Source of the DNA: a candidate division Zixibacteria bacterium SM1_73
GTDB lineage: Bacteria; Zixibacteria; MSB-5A5; SM1-73
Length of the DNA stretch: 55,338 nucleotides
Reading direction: 5' to 3'
Assembly: GCA_001304225.1 (NCBI GenBank)
Contig: LJVD01000016.1
Span: 1 to 55,338 of the forward strand
The notes below the pieces were generated by a model, which was given only the letters and a program-made list of their open reading frames with translations, did not search any database and was not told the origin of the DNA. Made by a program: the position numbers and the translations under genes. Positions 9,992 through 19,326 of the stretch are shown one piece after another; position 1 is the first letter of the stretch, and each line of letters opens with the position of its first letter.

Positions 9992-10321
9992 CAGATCAAT
10001 CTCCTTTTTTCTCCAATTCTTAATCATTCATTTTACGAAACATTATCATCTAAAACGACTAAATATATGAGGAAAAAAAATGGGACTTATTTGGGAACGG
10101 AAAGAAAAAAATATTATATATTATCTGCTCAAAGGTCCTTTTGTTTTTTTTCTTATAGTCATTAATTCTTTACTGACATCTTGGATCTTTCACCTTTCAT
10201 TCAGCATATTTACAGACGCTCAAGATCATATGTCTCTTTATGAATGGATTGAACATTTATTTACTTTTTTGAAGTTATAGATCGCACATTTTATAGTACC
10301 CCACCTTAAAAAATTTAATAC

Positions 10322-11134
10322 TTAGTTCTTGATAATGATGTCATCTTCTGTATTGAAGGTTTTGTCCTTTCCTGCAGAGATTAGGCGATATTTAGAGTCT
10401 GAAATCCTTTCATATTTTATTGGATTCCCCCAAGCATCAGATTCAACATAGACTGAACGACTAAAGGTTTGAACTTCTCTGAGGTCATTCGGAGTCCTAT
10501 CATTTTGAGCGATAAAAAAATCAATCGCCCTTTCAAGAGAGGTCAAGTTTGTTCGAGTAGTTTTCTCTCTGACCCTACTGAAAGCATCGACTTGTTCCCG
10601 CAAAGGAGTTTTATCTCCAGTTTCTAGTTTGATAAATCCTTCTATTTTAAATCCAAGATACGCGTCTGAATTAAGCCCTACATTTTTATGAAAGAAATAG
10701 ACACCATCTACAATCTCGTCTACTGGGATTAGCTGGATTAATTTTCTTCCTCTAAAACTACCCATAGGAATCACTTTGAAAGAATTATCAATTTCTCCCA
10801 ATGACTTTCCGAATATATAAGTATTATCCGCTTGTGATATTTCGTATCTAAGCATTTCAACTGTGGTTTCAAAGGGTCCTTCGGGCATATCCCCATAAAG
10901 CAGTATGAAGTCGTTCTTTTTAATCGTTGGAATTTCACCGAATTCAGTACTAAGAAGCCTGCGACGTGTGTTACCTTTTCCTAAATTTTTAAATTTTAGA
11001 AGATACGCTTCTCCATCAAGAATAGCGTAAAATCCAAGTTCTGTTAGGTCTTTCTTCCAATCAGCTTTACATTCGTATAAAAATAAAGAAATAAAAAGAA
11101 GCGATAAGAACAGAATCAGTCTTGATATCTTCAT
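10322..11134 (-). CDS. Lipoprotein-like protein with C-terminal GspG-like (T2SS pseudopilin C-domain) module
   Basis: Start refined to 11134 (MKISRLILFLSLLFISLFLYEC); the longer ORF start lies inside the promoter. C-terminus VREKTTRTNLTSLERAIDFFIAQNDRTPNDL...ESDAWGNPIKYERISDSKYRLISAGKDKTFNTEDDI. Confidence 0.8.
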   Translation of the reverse strand: MKISRLILFLSLLFISLFLYECKADWKKDLTELGFYAILDGEAYLLKFKNLGKGNTRRRLLSTEFGEIPTIKKNDFILLYGDMPEGPFETTVEMLRYEISQADNTYIFGKSLGEIDNSFKVIPMGSFRGRKLIQLIPVDEIVDGVYFFHKNVGLNSDAYLGFKIEGFIKLETGDKTPLREQVDAFSRVREKTTRTNLTSLERAIDFFIAQNDRTPNDLREVQTFSRSVYVESDAWGNPIKYERISDSKYRLISAGKDKTFNTEDDIIIKN

Positions 11135-11180
11135 ATCCCCTTCCTCTTTTTTCATTGAGACATTCCCAAAAGTTGTAATA

Positions 11181-11209
11181 ATTAAATCCGACTTTATACC
11201 CGAAGTCAA
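11181..11209 (-). promoter_or_regulatory. sigma-70 promoter of the 10322-11134 gene
   Basis: Minus strand TTGACT (11209-11204), 17 bp, TTTAAT (11186-11181). Confidence 0.75.
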
Positions 11210-11349
11210 CTTATTCATTCAAGCTTCTTCTCATCCAAAAAAATGAATCAAATCCAAAAATTTGCATTTAGATACAGAAATAAAAAACAATCATATAAAT
11301 AAGATATTGATTCTAAATAAAATGCATATATTAGATGTTTGATTGTATC

Positions 11350-11365
11350 TGGCACAAATATTGCA
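11350..11365 (+). promoter_or_regulatory. sigma-54 (-24/-12) promoter upstream of the TonB-dependent receptor
   Basis: TGGCACAAATATTGCA: GG-N10-GC spacing with full TGGCAC and TTGCA boxes. Confidence 0.7.
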
Positions 11366-11606
11366 CATCAAATGATCCAGATAAAAAATATCATAATTTG
11401 GGGGTGAAATTAAACAGATAGTCAACCAAAAAAGGCAAAAGGAAAGTATGAAGTGAAGTATTGGAAGCGAAAAAGCTTCATTCATACTCATAAGGGAATT
11501 GGCGTTTCTGTTAAGCGATCAACTCGAAAATCGAACGCTTAGCGGAACAACTAACAGTCCCAAAAATCCCGTTCATAGGGAAGAGGGACACTAAAAGGAG
11601 AAGAGA

Positions 11607-14600
11607 TTGAGTAAATTTCGGACTTTCTTTTTCGTAACAACTTGCTTGGTACTGCTTGTTGGTTCGCTCGCAGCACAGAGGCCGATTGGAAGGATTATCG
11701 GAGAAGTCAAAGATGCAGAAGGTACTCCTCTACCTGGTGTGACAGTGGAAGCCACCAGCCCAAAAGTAATAGGCAAATCTTCGGCGATAACAGATGAAAA
11801 TGGAACCTATCGTCTTCTTGCATTGCCACCTGGTACATACACCCTTACATATAACCTTACAGGATTTAAACCTGTAGTCAGGCAGGATATTATCCTTCGT
11901 GTAGAGGAAACCATCACAGTCGATATCACCATGGAGATGGGTGCAATAGAAGAACAAATCACTGTTATAGGTCAGTCGCCGTTGATTGATGTAAAGAGCA
12001 CGTACAAAGGAATGACGATGGACCAGGAAATGTTTACCAAGCTGCCTAGAGGTAGAAACTTCGACACCTTGGTCACGGCCGTCTCGGGCGTGTCTAATGA
12101 GCCTTGGCTTGGCGGAATATCCGTGGATGGGGCTTCCGGAGCTGAAAACATGTATTATATCGATGGCACAGATATTACTCACATGGTAAGAGGAACTCGT
12201 GCTCAAAGTGCCGCGTTTGAATTTGTGGATGAAATTCAAATCAAAGCTAGCGGTTACGCGGCAGAGTATGGAGGCGCCATGGGCGGTGTTGTCAGTGTGA
12301 TCACTCGCTCTGGAGGAAATGAATATCACGGCGAACTTGTAGGTTTCTACAGCGGCTCAAAGCTAGAAGGCAAAGAAAGGGACACCCTCCGTTTGAAGCC
12401 AGAAGATGTCTCCCAATCAGAGTATGTTAACTACCAGGAGATGTATGGAAAGGATACGGTTCACAGATACGAATTCGGCTTTAATTTTGGCGGTTATATT
12501 TTAAAGGACAGGCTTTGGTTCTTTGGCTCGCTTCTGCCTGTCTTTCAAGACACAACACGACATGTCACATTTACCGTCAATAATGAAAAGAGGGATTCCC
12601 TCCAGAATTGGAGATGGTATAATTTTCAGGGTAAGATTACTGCACAGCCCCTCAGGAATTTGCGCTTGAGCGCCAGTCTTGTTAATAACTTCAGCAAATA
12701 CAAAGGAGATCTTCCCCCTAGAGATGGCTCAGGCAATCCAGATACAGATTATGAGGCTTACGGTTATTCCTACCCCAACTGGTCTGCCGCCGGAAGCGCT
12801 GACATAACCCTGGGAAACAACTTTTTGATCGGCCTCCGTGGTGGTTATTTCTTCACCGACACAAAAGATCAACTGGTTACTGCAGATACACCGTGGTGGC
12901 GCTTTCAGTCAGAGACAGGCGGATACCCTAACACATCAAACGCGCAATTCAATACAGATGCGGATCCCACAAATGATATTCCTGAGCAGTATATAAGAGA
13001 TGCAGGATGGCAGCCATTCTCCAGAGGCGCAGTAATGGAAACAAAGAAATTGGTCAGAGCCAAGGGGTATGTCAATGCGGACTTCAACTTGTTTGTGGAT
13101 TTGGCTGGCGAGCATTCCTGGAAAGCGGGTGTTCAATGGGTTCGCCAATCGGAAGATGTTGATCAGACAAACTCTCAACCCATTGTCTACCTGGCATGGG
13201 ATAGGGAACATATCCTGGGGGGAGAGGTTGTAGGTGCAGGCCGGGGAATATATGGCTTCTATGGTGTTCGTGGAAATGATGCAACTGGCCCTTACGGATC
13301 ATTCTATCAACCCCATAGTAACAGGTGGGCACTTTACCTCCAGGACAGCTGGACTCCCGAATTCCTGGACAACAAGTTCACTCTAAATGCTGGAATTCGT
13401 ACTGAATACGAATACATTCCCAGCTATAGTGACGAGGAAGGGTTTAAGGATGTCAAGCCCATCGAGTTCACATTCGGCGATAAACTAGCCCCAAGAATCG
13501 GATTCACTTACGATGTATTTGGTGATTCGACCACAAAAATCTTTGGAAGTTACGGTTTATACTTCGATGTATTTAAGCTGTATATGGCCTCAGATGCTTA
13601 TGGCGGATTTAAATGGGTTAGTGCCTACTACACATTGGATAGCTATGAATGGGATCAGATTGGAGTAAATGGATACTATCCGGGAACGCTGCTGAGCGTA
13701 AACAATTGGCGTCACCCATCTTTTGAAAGCACGGATCCTGATTTGAAACCCATGAGCCAGCAGGAAATCTCTTTTGGTGTGGAAAGAGAATTGATGGAGA
13801 ATCTGTCCCTTTCGGTTCGTCTGGTTCAAAAGCATCTCCGCTATGCTATTGAAGATGTGGGTGTTTTTGTACCTGGGGTAGGGGAAGAATATTATACGAC
13901 TAATCCAGGCTATGGTTATTCACAACATCAGGGTGTGGGCACCGGTAAATTCGATCCTCGTTTCCCTGAAACGCCTAAAGCCAAACGCGAATACTGGGCT
14001 GTTAATTTTGATTTGGACAAGCGCTTTAGCGACAACTGGCTTGCAGGCTTCTCTTATACCTGGAGCAGACTGACAGGCAACTATTCCGGACTGGCAAGTT
14101 CTGATGAATATGGAAGAGTCGGCCCCAACCTCGAAAGATACTTTGATCTCTGGCATCTGGCCTACACAAAAGACCTTGAGAAGCAAGATGGAGTCATGCC
14201 AACGGACAGAACTCACTTTTTCAAGTTCTACGGTGCTTACACTTTCCCCTTCGACTTAACTATTGGTGCGGTTGTGAATGCGATGAGTGGAACTCCTGTC
14301 ACAGAAGAATGGACAGTCGAGGCGAATGGTTACTACCCCTTTAACAGGGGTAATATGGGACGGACGTCTTTCTTATGGTTTGCCAACGCCTATGCGGAAT
14401 ACAATTTGAAGCTCACTGAAAGATACAGACTCCAAGTCAACATCAATGCCGATAATGTTTTCAATGTCGGGACTGCTCGCCGTATTTGGTCTCGCTTAAC
14501 ACAAGGCAGAGTAGCTGTGACGGAAGATCAATTGCTTTCTACGAATTGGGAATTGGAAGCGATTGGGTATAACAAGGATCCTCGATTTGGACAGGAAATG

Positions 14601-14651
14601 GATTACTTTGCTCCAATTTCGCTAAGGTTGGGAGTCAAGTTCATATTCTAA
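11607..14651 (+). CDS. TonB-dependent receptor with N-terminal carboxypeptidase-regulatory-like domain (Oar-like)
   Basis: TTG start with AAAGGAGAAGAG RBS; signal peptide; IIGEVKDAEGTPLPGVTVEATSP...TDENGTYRLLALPPGTYTL; plug domain; terminal aromatic ...RLGVKFIF. Confidence 0.95.
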   Translation: MSKFRTFFFVTTCLVLLVGSLAAQRPIGRIIGEVKDAEGTPLPGVTVEATSPKVIGKSSAITDENGTYRLLALPPGTYTLTYNLTGFKPVVRQDIILRVEETITVDITMEMGAIEEQITVIGQSPLIDVKSTYKGMTMDQEMFTKLPRGRNFDTLVTAVSGVSNEPWLGGISVDGASGAENMYYIDGTDITHMVRGTRAQSAAFEFVDEIQIKASGYAAEYGGAMGGVVSVITRSGGNEYHGELVGFYSGSKLEGKERDTLRLKPEDVSQSEYVNYQEMYGKDTVHRYEFGFNFGGYILKDRLWFFGSLLPVFQDTTRHVTFTVNNEKRDSLQNWRWYNFQGKITAQPLRNLRLSASLVNNFSKYKGDLPPRDGSGNPDTDYEAYGYSYPNWSAAGSADITLGNNFLIGLRGGYFFTDTKDQLVTADTPWWRFQSETGGYPNTSNAQFNTDADPTNDIPEQYIRDAGWQPFSRGAVMETKKLVRAKGYVNADFNLFVDLAGEHSWKAGVQWVRQSEDVDQTNSQPIVYLAWDREHILGGEVVGAGRGIYGFYGVRGNDATGPYGSFYQPHSNRWALYLQDSWTPEFLDNKFTLNAGIRTEYEYIPSYSDEEGFKDVKPIEFTFGDKLAPRIGFTYDVFGDSTTKIFGSYGLYFDVFKLYMASDAYGGFKWVSAYYTLDSYEWDQIGVNGYYPGTLLSVNNWRHPSFESTDPDLKPMSQQEISFGVERELMENLSLSVRLVQKHLRYAIEDVGVFVPGVGEEYYTTNPGYGYSQHQGVGTGKFDPRFPETPKAKREYWAVNFDLDKRFSDNWLAGFSYTWSRLTGNYSGLASSDEYGRVGPNLERYFDLWHLAYTKDLEKQDGVMPTDRTHFFKFYGAYTFPFDLTIGAVVNAMSGTPVTEEWTVEANGYYPFNRGNMGRTSFLWFANAYAEYNLKLTERYRLQVNINADNVFNVGTARRIWSRLTQGRVAVTEDQLLSTNWELEAIGYNKDPRFGQEMDYFAPISLRLGVKFIF

Positions 14652-14677
14652 CCTGAAGTCAGAGCAGAAACTCGAAG

Positions 14678-14712
14678 CCCTCTTCCCGAGTTCTCGGGAA
14701 GAGGGCTTTTTC
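14678..14712 (+). terminator. Rho-independent terminator after the TonB receptor
   Basis: Perfect 14-bp inverted repeat GCCCTCTTCCCGAG-TT-CTCGGGAAGAGGGC followed by TTTTT. Confidence 0.95.
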
Positions 14713-14817
14713 TTATCTGGTCAAATTAACAGAACGCTGATTATCTGTGATCTTAGCAATTATGGATATAGAGATGTTTTAGGATTTTGATGGATTTTTG
14801 CAAAACATTCATCTAGT

Positions 14818-15660
14818 ATGAAAATAGGAGGTTATGAAGAAATGAGAAGAAAAGGGGATTTATTGAAGAGTCAAATTTTTATTTTCTTATCTATATGTTT
14901 TTTCATTCTGCAAACACAACTCGCCTACAGCCAGAAAGGCTTCTTCATGAATGAAAAAAAAATGTATGAAAAGTACAGGCTTTCCGTGAAGAATTTTGAA
15001 AAAGGAAAAGAGCACTTCCATAAAGAAGATTACAGCAAGGCCGAAAAAGAATTGAACAAATGCCTGGAAATTTTTCCGCAACATGCCCAGGCGCATTTTT
15101 ATCTGGCAACCCTTTATCACAAGAAAGAGAATTTCGAGAAAGCTTTGAATCATATTGAAGAGGCCAAAGAAAATTTTAGCCTTATGAATCAAATGTATAA
15201 ACTTGCCTATGAAGATTATATAGCCCAACTCAGAAGGCAGAGTGATGAACAGAGAAATAACCTTGAACAATATAAAGAGCAGCTTTCAAAGACGACAGAC
15301 CCAGAAGAAAAGGGCAAAATTACTGCTGCAATTTTATCTCTTGAAAATCAAATTGAAACCATAAACAGCAGATTAACGAATCCTCTGCCTCCTGAAAGCC
15401 AGATGCCGGCTGAATATTGTTATCAGCACGGAAATATCCTTTTCAGAATGAAACAATTCCAGGAGGCTCATGACCAGTGGCTCAAGACAATAGAGGCTGA
15501 CCCTCAACATGGAAAGGCTTACAATAATCTGGCCAATCTCTATTACATGTCCAAGCATTATGAAAGAGCTTTGAAATACTTAGAGCAGGCTGAATCTCAT
15601 GGGGCTGAGGTGAATTCTGAATTTAAAAAGGCGATTCTCAAAGCTCTTGAAAAAAAGTAA
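14818..15660 (+). CDS. TPR-repeat exported protein
   Basis: TPR motifs AEKELNKCLEIFPQHAQAHFYLATLYHKKENFEKALNH and AHDQWLKTIEADPQHGKAYNNLANLYYMSKHYERALKYLEQA. Confidence 0.88.
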   Translation: MKIGGYEEMRRKGDLLKSQIFIFLSICFFILQTQLAYSQKGFFMNEKKMYEKYRLSVKNFEKGKEHFHKEDYSKAEKELNKCLEIFPQHAQAHFYLATLYHKKENFEKALNHIEEAKENFSLMNQMYKLAYEDYIAQLRRQSDEQRNNLEQYKEQLSKTTDPEEKGKITAAILSLENQIETINSRLTNPLPPESQMPAEYCYQHGNILFRMKQFQEAHDQWLKTIEADPQHGKAYNNLANLYYMSKHYERALKYLEQAESHGAEVNSEFKKAILKALEKK

Positions 15661-15813
15661 GTCAGAGAGTCGTTAATAGGTTGTAAAGAGTCTGTTAAGA
15701 TCGATTCCCTATGTCGTTGATATTGCCTTTTCGATTGTGCCATGTTCATTTCAAGAAATTATTAGGGTAAAGGAGAAAAGAAGGATGCCTATTTTCACAA
15801 AGCTTAGATTGGT

Positions 15814-16707
15814 ATGAAAGATAGTGTTCCTCTTTTAGCCGATACCAAGGGACGTCCCAACGTCGCTACACCTCACTATCTTATGGATGGAAGAGTCCGA
15901 GTCATCCAAAACGCGAGTGTCGATAGTGTCGCTCCAGCTGGCTCTGTCTGGTCGAGCGTTCATGACATGGCCAAATGGATGCTTTTCATGCTCGAGGAGG
16001 GAGATGAAAAGTCTGTGCTCAGCGAATCCGTGCGTAAGGAGCTCTTTACGCCGCAGTTTATTGTCGACAGACAAGAGTTTTACCCCACAGCCCGACTCAC
16101 ACAGCCCCACTGGACGACTTACAGCCTCGGCTGGTTTCAGCATGACTACAACGGCCGTGCAGTTGATTTTCATACTGGGAGCATCGACGGGATGGTTGCC
16201 ATCATAGGCCTCATTCGGGATGAACGCCTGGGCGTATATGTGCTTGGGAATCTTGACCATGCTGAGGTCCGACACGCCTTGATGTATAGGGTGTTCGATC
16301 TCTATGCCGAGAGACCTTTGCGCGACTGGAGCAGAGAGTTCCAGAAGCTCTATACCGAACTCAAGGAGAAGAACGAAACCAGAAGAAAAAAAGTAGAGGA
16401 GGAAAGAATTCCCGACACGCATCCCTCTCTGCTGCTGGATAAATATGCAGGAACCTATTGCGATCCACTTTATGGGACAGTCAACGTTGCCTATGATAGT
16501 AAGCTCGTACTGCGCTATGGAAAAGGATTTGTGGGAGAGCTTGAGCATTGGCACTACGATACCTTCCGCGCACGCTGGGAAGCGGAATGGAGAGGCAGTG
16601 ACCTTGTCTCATTCACTCTGGATTCTAAAGGCCATCCTGAAAGTTTGACGCTATTAGGCTTTACTTTCAAACGTGACGTTCTGGATAAAGACGATCCTGT
16701 TAAGTGA
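15814..16707 (+). pseudogene. 5'-truncated serine hydrolase (class C beta-lactamase family) with DUF3471-like C-terminus
   Basis: Matches the family only after the LGMKDS motif (APAGSVWSSVHDMAKWMLFML, HTGSIDGMVAIIGL, LDKYAGTYCDPLYG). SxxK and YxN motifs absent; upstream frame has TAG two codons before GMKDS. Confidence 0.78.
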
Positions 16708-16713
16708 CGATTT

Positions 16714-18156
16714 TTATTTATCTGCGAACAAATAGCCGGCCATGAAAAAAAGCCGTACGATATCCTCCATGATCTTGGGTGTGATAACGTAAATAGTATC
16801 CTCTTCTGTGTGAACGCCGTAACCTCCACCTCCTGTTACCCAAGTTGAATAAGCCGGGATTCCATTTTCCACAAACGGGGCGTAGTCGCTGTTGCCGAAC
16901 CTCTGACTGATCTCGCTTGCATTGATGCTGTCATTGATGGAATATTTTTCGTTGACCTTAGTTAGGATTTCATAGAACTCCGGATAGGTTTTGCCTCCGG
17001 CGATACGCAGCCCCCTTCCCACACCATTCATGTCGTGGTTGAGCATAAGGACCGGTTTGGAAGGAAAATCAGGCAGGTTTGCCGCCATGTATCTGCTTCC
17101 CAGAAGACCCAGTTCCTCTCCACCGAAAAGGGCAAACACGATTGATCTCTTCGGACGGCTTTTGAGTTGTGAAAACGCATGGGCCAGTTTCATCACCACG
17201 GCTGATCCGCTTGCATTGTCGCTGGCAGCAGAATGAAGCCGCGGCCACGGGCCAACACCGTCCAAGTGGCCGCCGAAAATGATGTATTCTTCCTTGAGCG
17301 TGGGATCAGAACCTTCGATAATTCCAACCACATTTGAGGTGAAGGCATTTGGGTGATGAACGCCTGTGACTTTGATCTTTGCTCTCACACCTGTTGCAAA
17401 ACGCAGCGGATTCCCATCACGAAGCAAGGCCCTTATACTATGGATATCAAAACCTTTATGCTTAAAAAGAGTCTCTGCCACATTATTGCTGACCATAACC
17501 ATGGGCAGTTCTTCCTGGTAGGTTCCATATCCTGATATAACGGCTCTATTGATGATGATTAAACCCCCAGCTTCATGTTCCTTTGCATTCTGAAGCTTGT
17601 ACGGACGAGGATAGTACTTCGAGAAATCCTTGTCTTCGACCTGCGGCATCCCATCAACAATCGCCACCACTTTCCCTTTAACATCTCTATCCTTATAGTC
17701 GTCCCAATCGAGTTCTGAAGCAGTGATGCCAAATCCCAGAAATACGACCTCTTCCTCCACCTCACCAAAGCCGCTGTAGAGGGTGGGACAATAATCCTTA
17801 TACATCTCCATTTCGAGATTTTCAGGCTTACCCTCCTGTCCTATGGCAGGGAGTATCAGGGAAAAAGCGCTGTCGTGCGTCTCGTTATAGCTCAGCTCAA
17901 AAGGCTGAAGGAAGTCATCATAGACTGGTGCTAAGCCCCATTCTTTGAATTTTGCTTTAGCCCATTGTGCTGCTTTGTTGTACTCCTCGGTACCGGCAAG
18001 CCTGCCCCTCATCTCGGGTGTGGAAAGGTACTCGTTGAGCTCGAAGATATCTCCTGCTTTGATGGATTTCATGATATGCTCCAACTCATCCGCTTGTGCT
18101 GGCTGGAGCATCAAAAAAAGAACAAACAAGCATAAAAAAACGCTCCGAGATTTCAT
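16714..18156 (-). CDS. Secreted M28-family zinc aminopeptidase (PA-domain insert)
   Basis: Signal peptide; GGHLDGVG...SDNASGSAVVMKLA, FALFGGEELGLLGSRYM, LMLNHDMNGVG, PAYSTWVTGGGGYGVHTEEDT. Confidence 0.93.
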   Translation of the reverse strand: MKSRSVFLCLFVLFLMLQPAQADELEHIMKSIKAGDIFELNEYLSTPEMRGRLAGTEEYNKAAQWAKAKFKEWGLAPVYDDFLQPFELSYNETHDSAFSLILPAIGQEGKPENLEMEMYKDYCPTLYSGFGEVEEEVVFLGFGITASELDWDDYKDRDVKGKVVAIVDGMPQVEDKDFSKYYPRPYKLQNAKEHEAGGLIIINRAVISGYGTYQEELPMVMVSNNVAETLFKHKGFDIHSIRALLRDGNPLRFATGVRAKIKVTGVHHPNAFTSNVVGIIEGSDPTLKEEYIIFGGHLDGVGPWPRLHSAASDNASGSAVVMKLAHAFSQLKSRPKRSIVFALFGGEELGLLGSRYMAANLPDFPSKPVLMLNHDMNGVGRGLRIAGGKTYPEFYEILTKVNEKYSINDSINASEISQRFGNSDYAPFVENGIPAYSTWVTGGGGYGVHTEEDTIYVITPKIMEDIVRLFFMAGYLFADK

Positions 18157-18201
18157 CTTGATTCTCTCCTTTTCAATGAGATGGATCCTTGGATAGTAGT
18201 C

Positions 18202-18230
18202 ATTAAATCTGACTTTGCAACCTATGTCAA
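18202..18230 (-). promoter_or_regulatory. sigma-70 promoter of the M28 peptidase gene
   Basis: Minus strand TTGACA (18230-18225), 17 bp, TTTAAT (18207-18202). Confidence 0.78.
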
Positions 18231-18551
18231 CCTATTCATACTTGTCCCTTCAAATTAGAAGTTCTCGTGGCAGAGAAGTAGGTTTCAGACCAAAAAAAAT
18301 GACTCTCATATATCCCTGGAACATACTGAAAGGCTCATAGAGCAACTTTAATCCTATGTATTTGTTTCTCTGCATATCACTGGAAGTTTCCAGATCAAGT
18401 TGTGGCGGGGACCTCATTTAATGAATGAAATATCTCCCAAACCTTCTTTCAATTTATGGAAGGATTACATTAATGGTTTTGGGCTGGGATACTCAAGAAA
18501 TTAGCTCAGTGATTGAATTCGTTATATCGATTCATCACAGTATCCTCCAGT

Positions 18552-18949
18552 CTATTTCATTGGGATAAGTTGAGCGTTTACTACATGATCGCCTGTCGAG
18601 TTCGAGATCGCTTTTACTAACGTTTCATTCCCAGATACTTGAAACCAAATCTTCAGGATTCCGCCGAGATCGTAGTCTTTCTCAATTGATAGTGAATAGC
18701 ATCCATTATTATCAGTCGTTGTGGAAGCTAAATCGGGATAACTTACCTCTCCAGGAAGAAAGCTTTTTTTTCACCAGATATTGTCATGCTAACACCAGCG
18801 ATAGGAGAGCCGTTTGAGGCATCCGTTACGACTCCCTCAACATGTATTTTATTTGAAACAAGAAAGCATGATGTTGATAGCATATAAAATAATAAGCATA
18901 TTATTATTTTTTGCACTCTGTCCTCTTCTCCATTTGTTCTCTTAAACAA
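18552..18949 (-). pseudogene. Carboxypeptidase-regulatory-like-domain exported protein, frameshifted at an A8 run (18764-18771)
   Basis: ORF IHVEGVVTDASNGSPIAGVSMTISGEKK continues in another frame as SFLPGEVSYPDLASTTDNNGCYSLSIEKDYDLGGILKIWFQVSGNETLVKAISNSTGDHVVNAQLIPMK*. Confidence 0.82.
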
Positions 18950-19034
18950 GTTAAGCTATCCTGGAGTTGTTAAGAGTTTATCAAAAGTTTGTTAAGTTTT
19001 ACTTTCCCCCGTTTATTAGTCATTCCTCTCTTTT

Positions 19035-19063
19035 TATATAAAGTGATGGGTGATCTATGTCAA
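19035..19063 (-). promoter_or_regulatory. sigma-70 promoter upstream of 18552-18949
   Basis: Minus strand TTGACA (19063-19058), 17 bp, TATATA (19040-19035). Confidence 0.75.
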
Positions 19064-19145
19064 TCTTTTAGGAACTCATTATTACGATGAACCATTATTT
19101 TAACCGGTGACAAATGAAAGGCTTAAAGCATTAAGATGAGAAGTG

Positions 19146-19225
19146 GTGCGGGCTGTGTCAGCAAAAGGGGGGTTGATGATGGGAACCAAAAAGGTGTGAG
19201 CTCTCTCCAGCCCGCACAAGAGAGC
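19146..19225. other. Intergenic element with two interleaved perfect inverted repeats (candidate structured RNA)
   Basis: GTGCGGGCTG 19146-19155 is complementary to CAGCCCGCAC 19208-19217; GCTCTCT 19200-19206 is complementary to AGAGAGC 19219-19225. Confidence 0.6.
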
Positions 19226-19326
19226 CAAATTAATTATACAAAAGCAATCTCATTTTTCAAGTAAAAATTTTAAAAATTTTAAATTGCGGATTGATGCGAT
19301 AATGAATCCCTAGTTGGGGGACGTTT

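Noticed and set aside
11730-12329. 199-aa antisense ORF opposite the TonB receptor
   Set aside because: Shadow of a strongly supported gene; composition not protein-like
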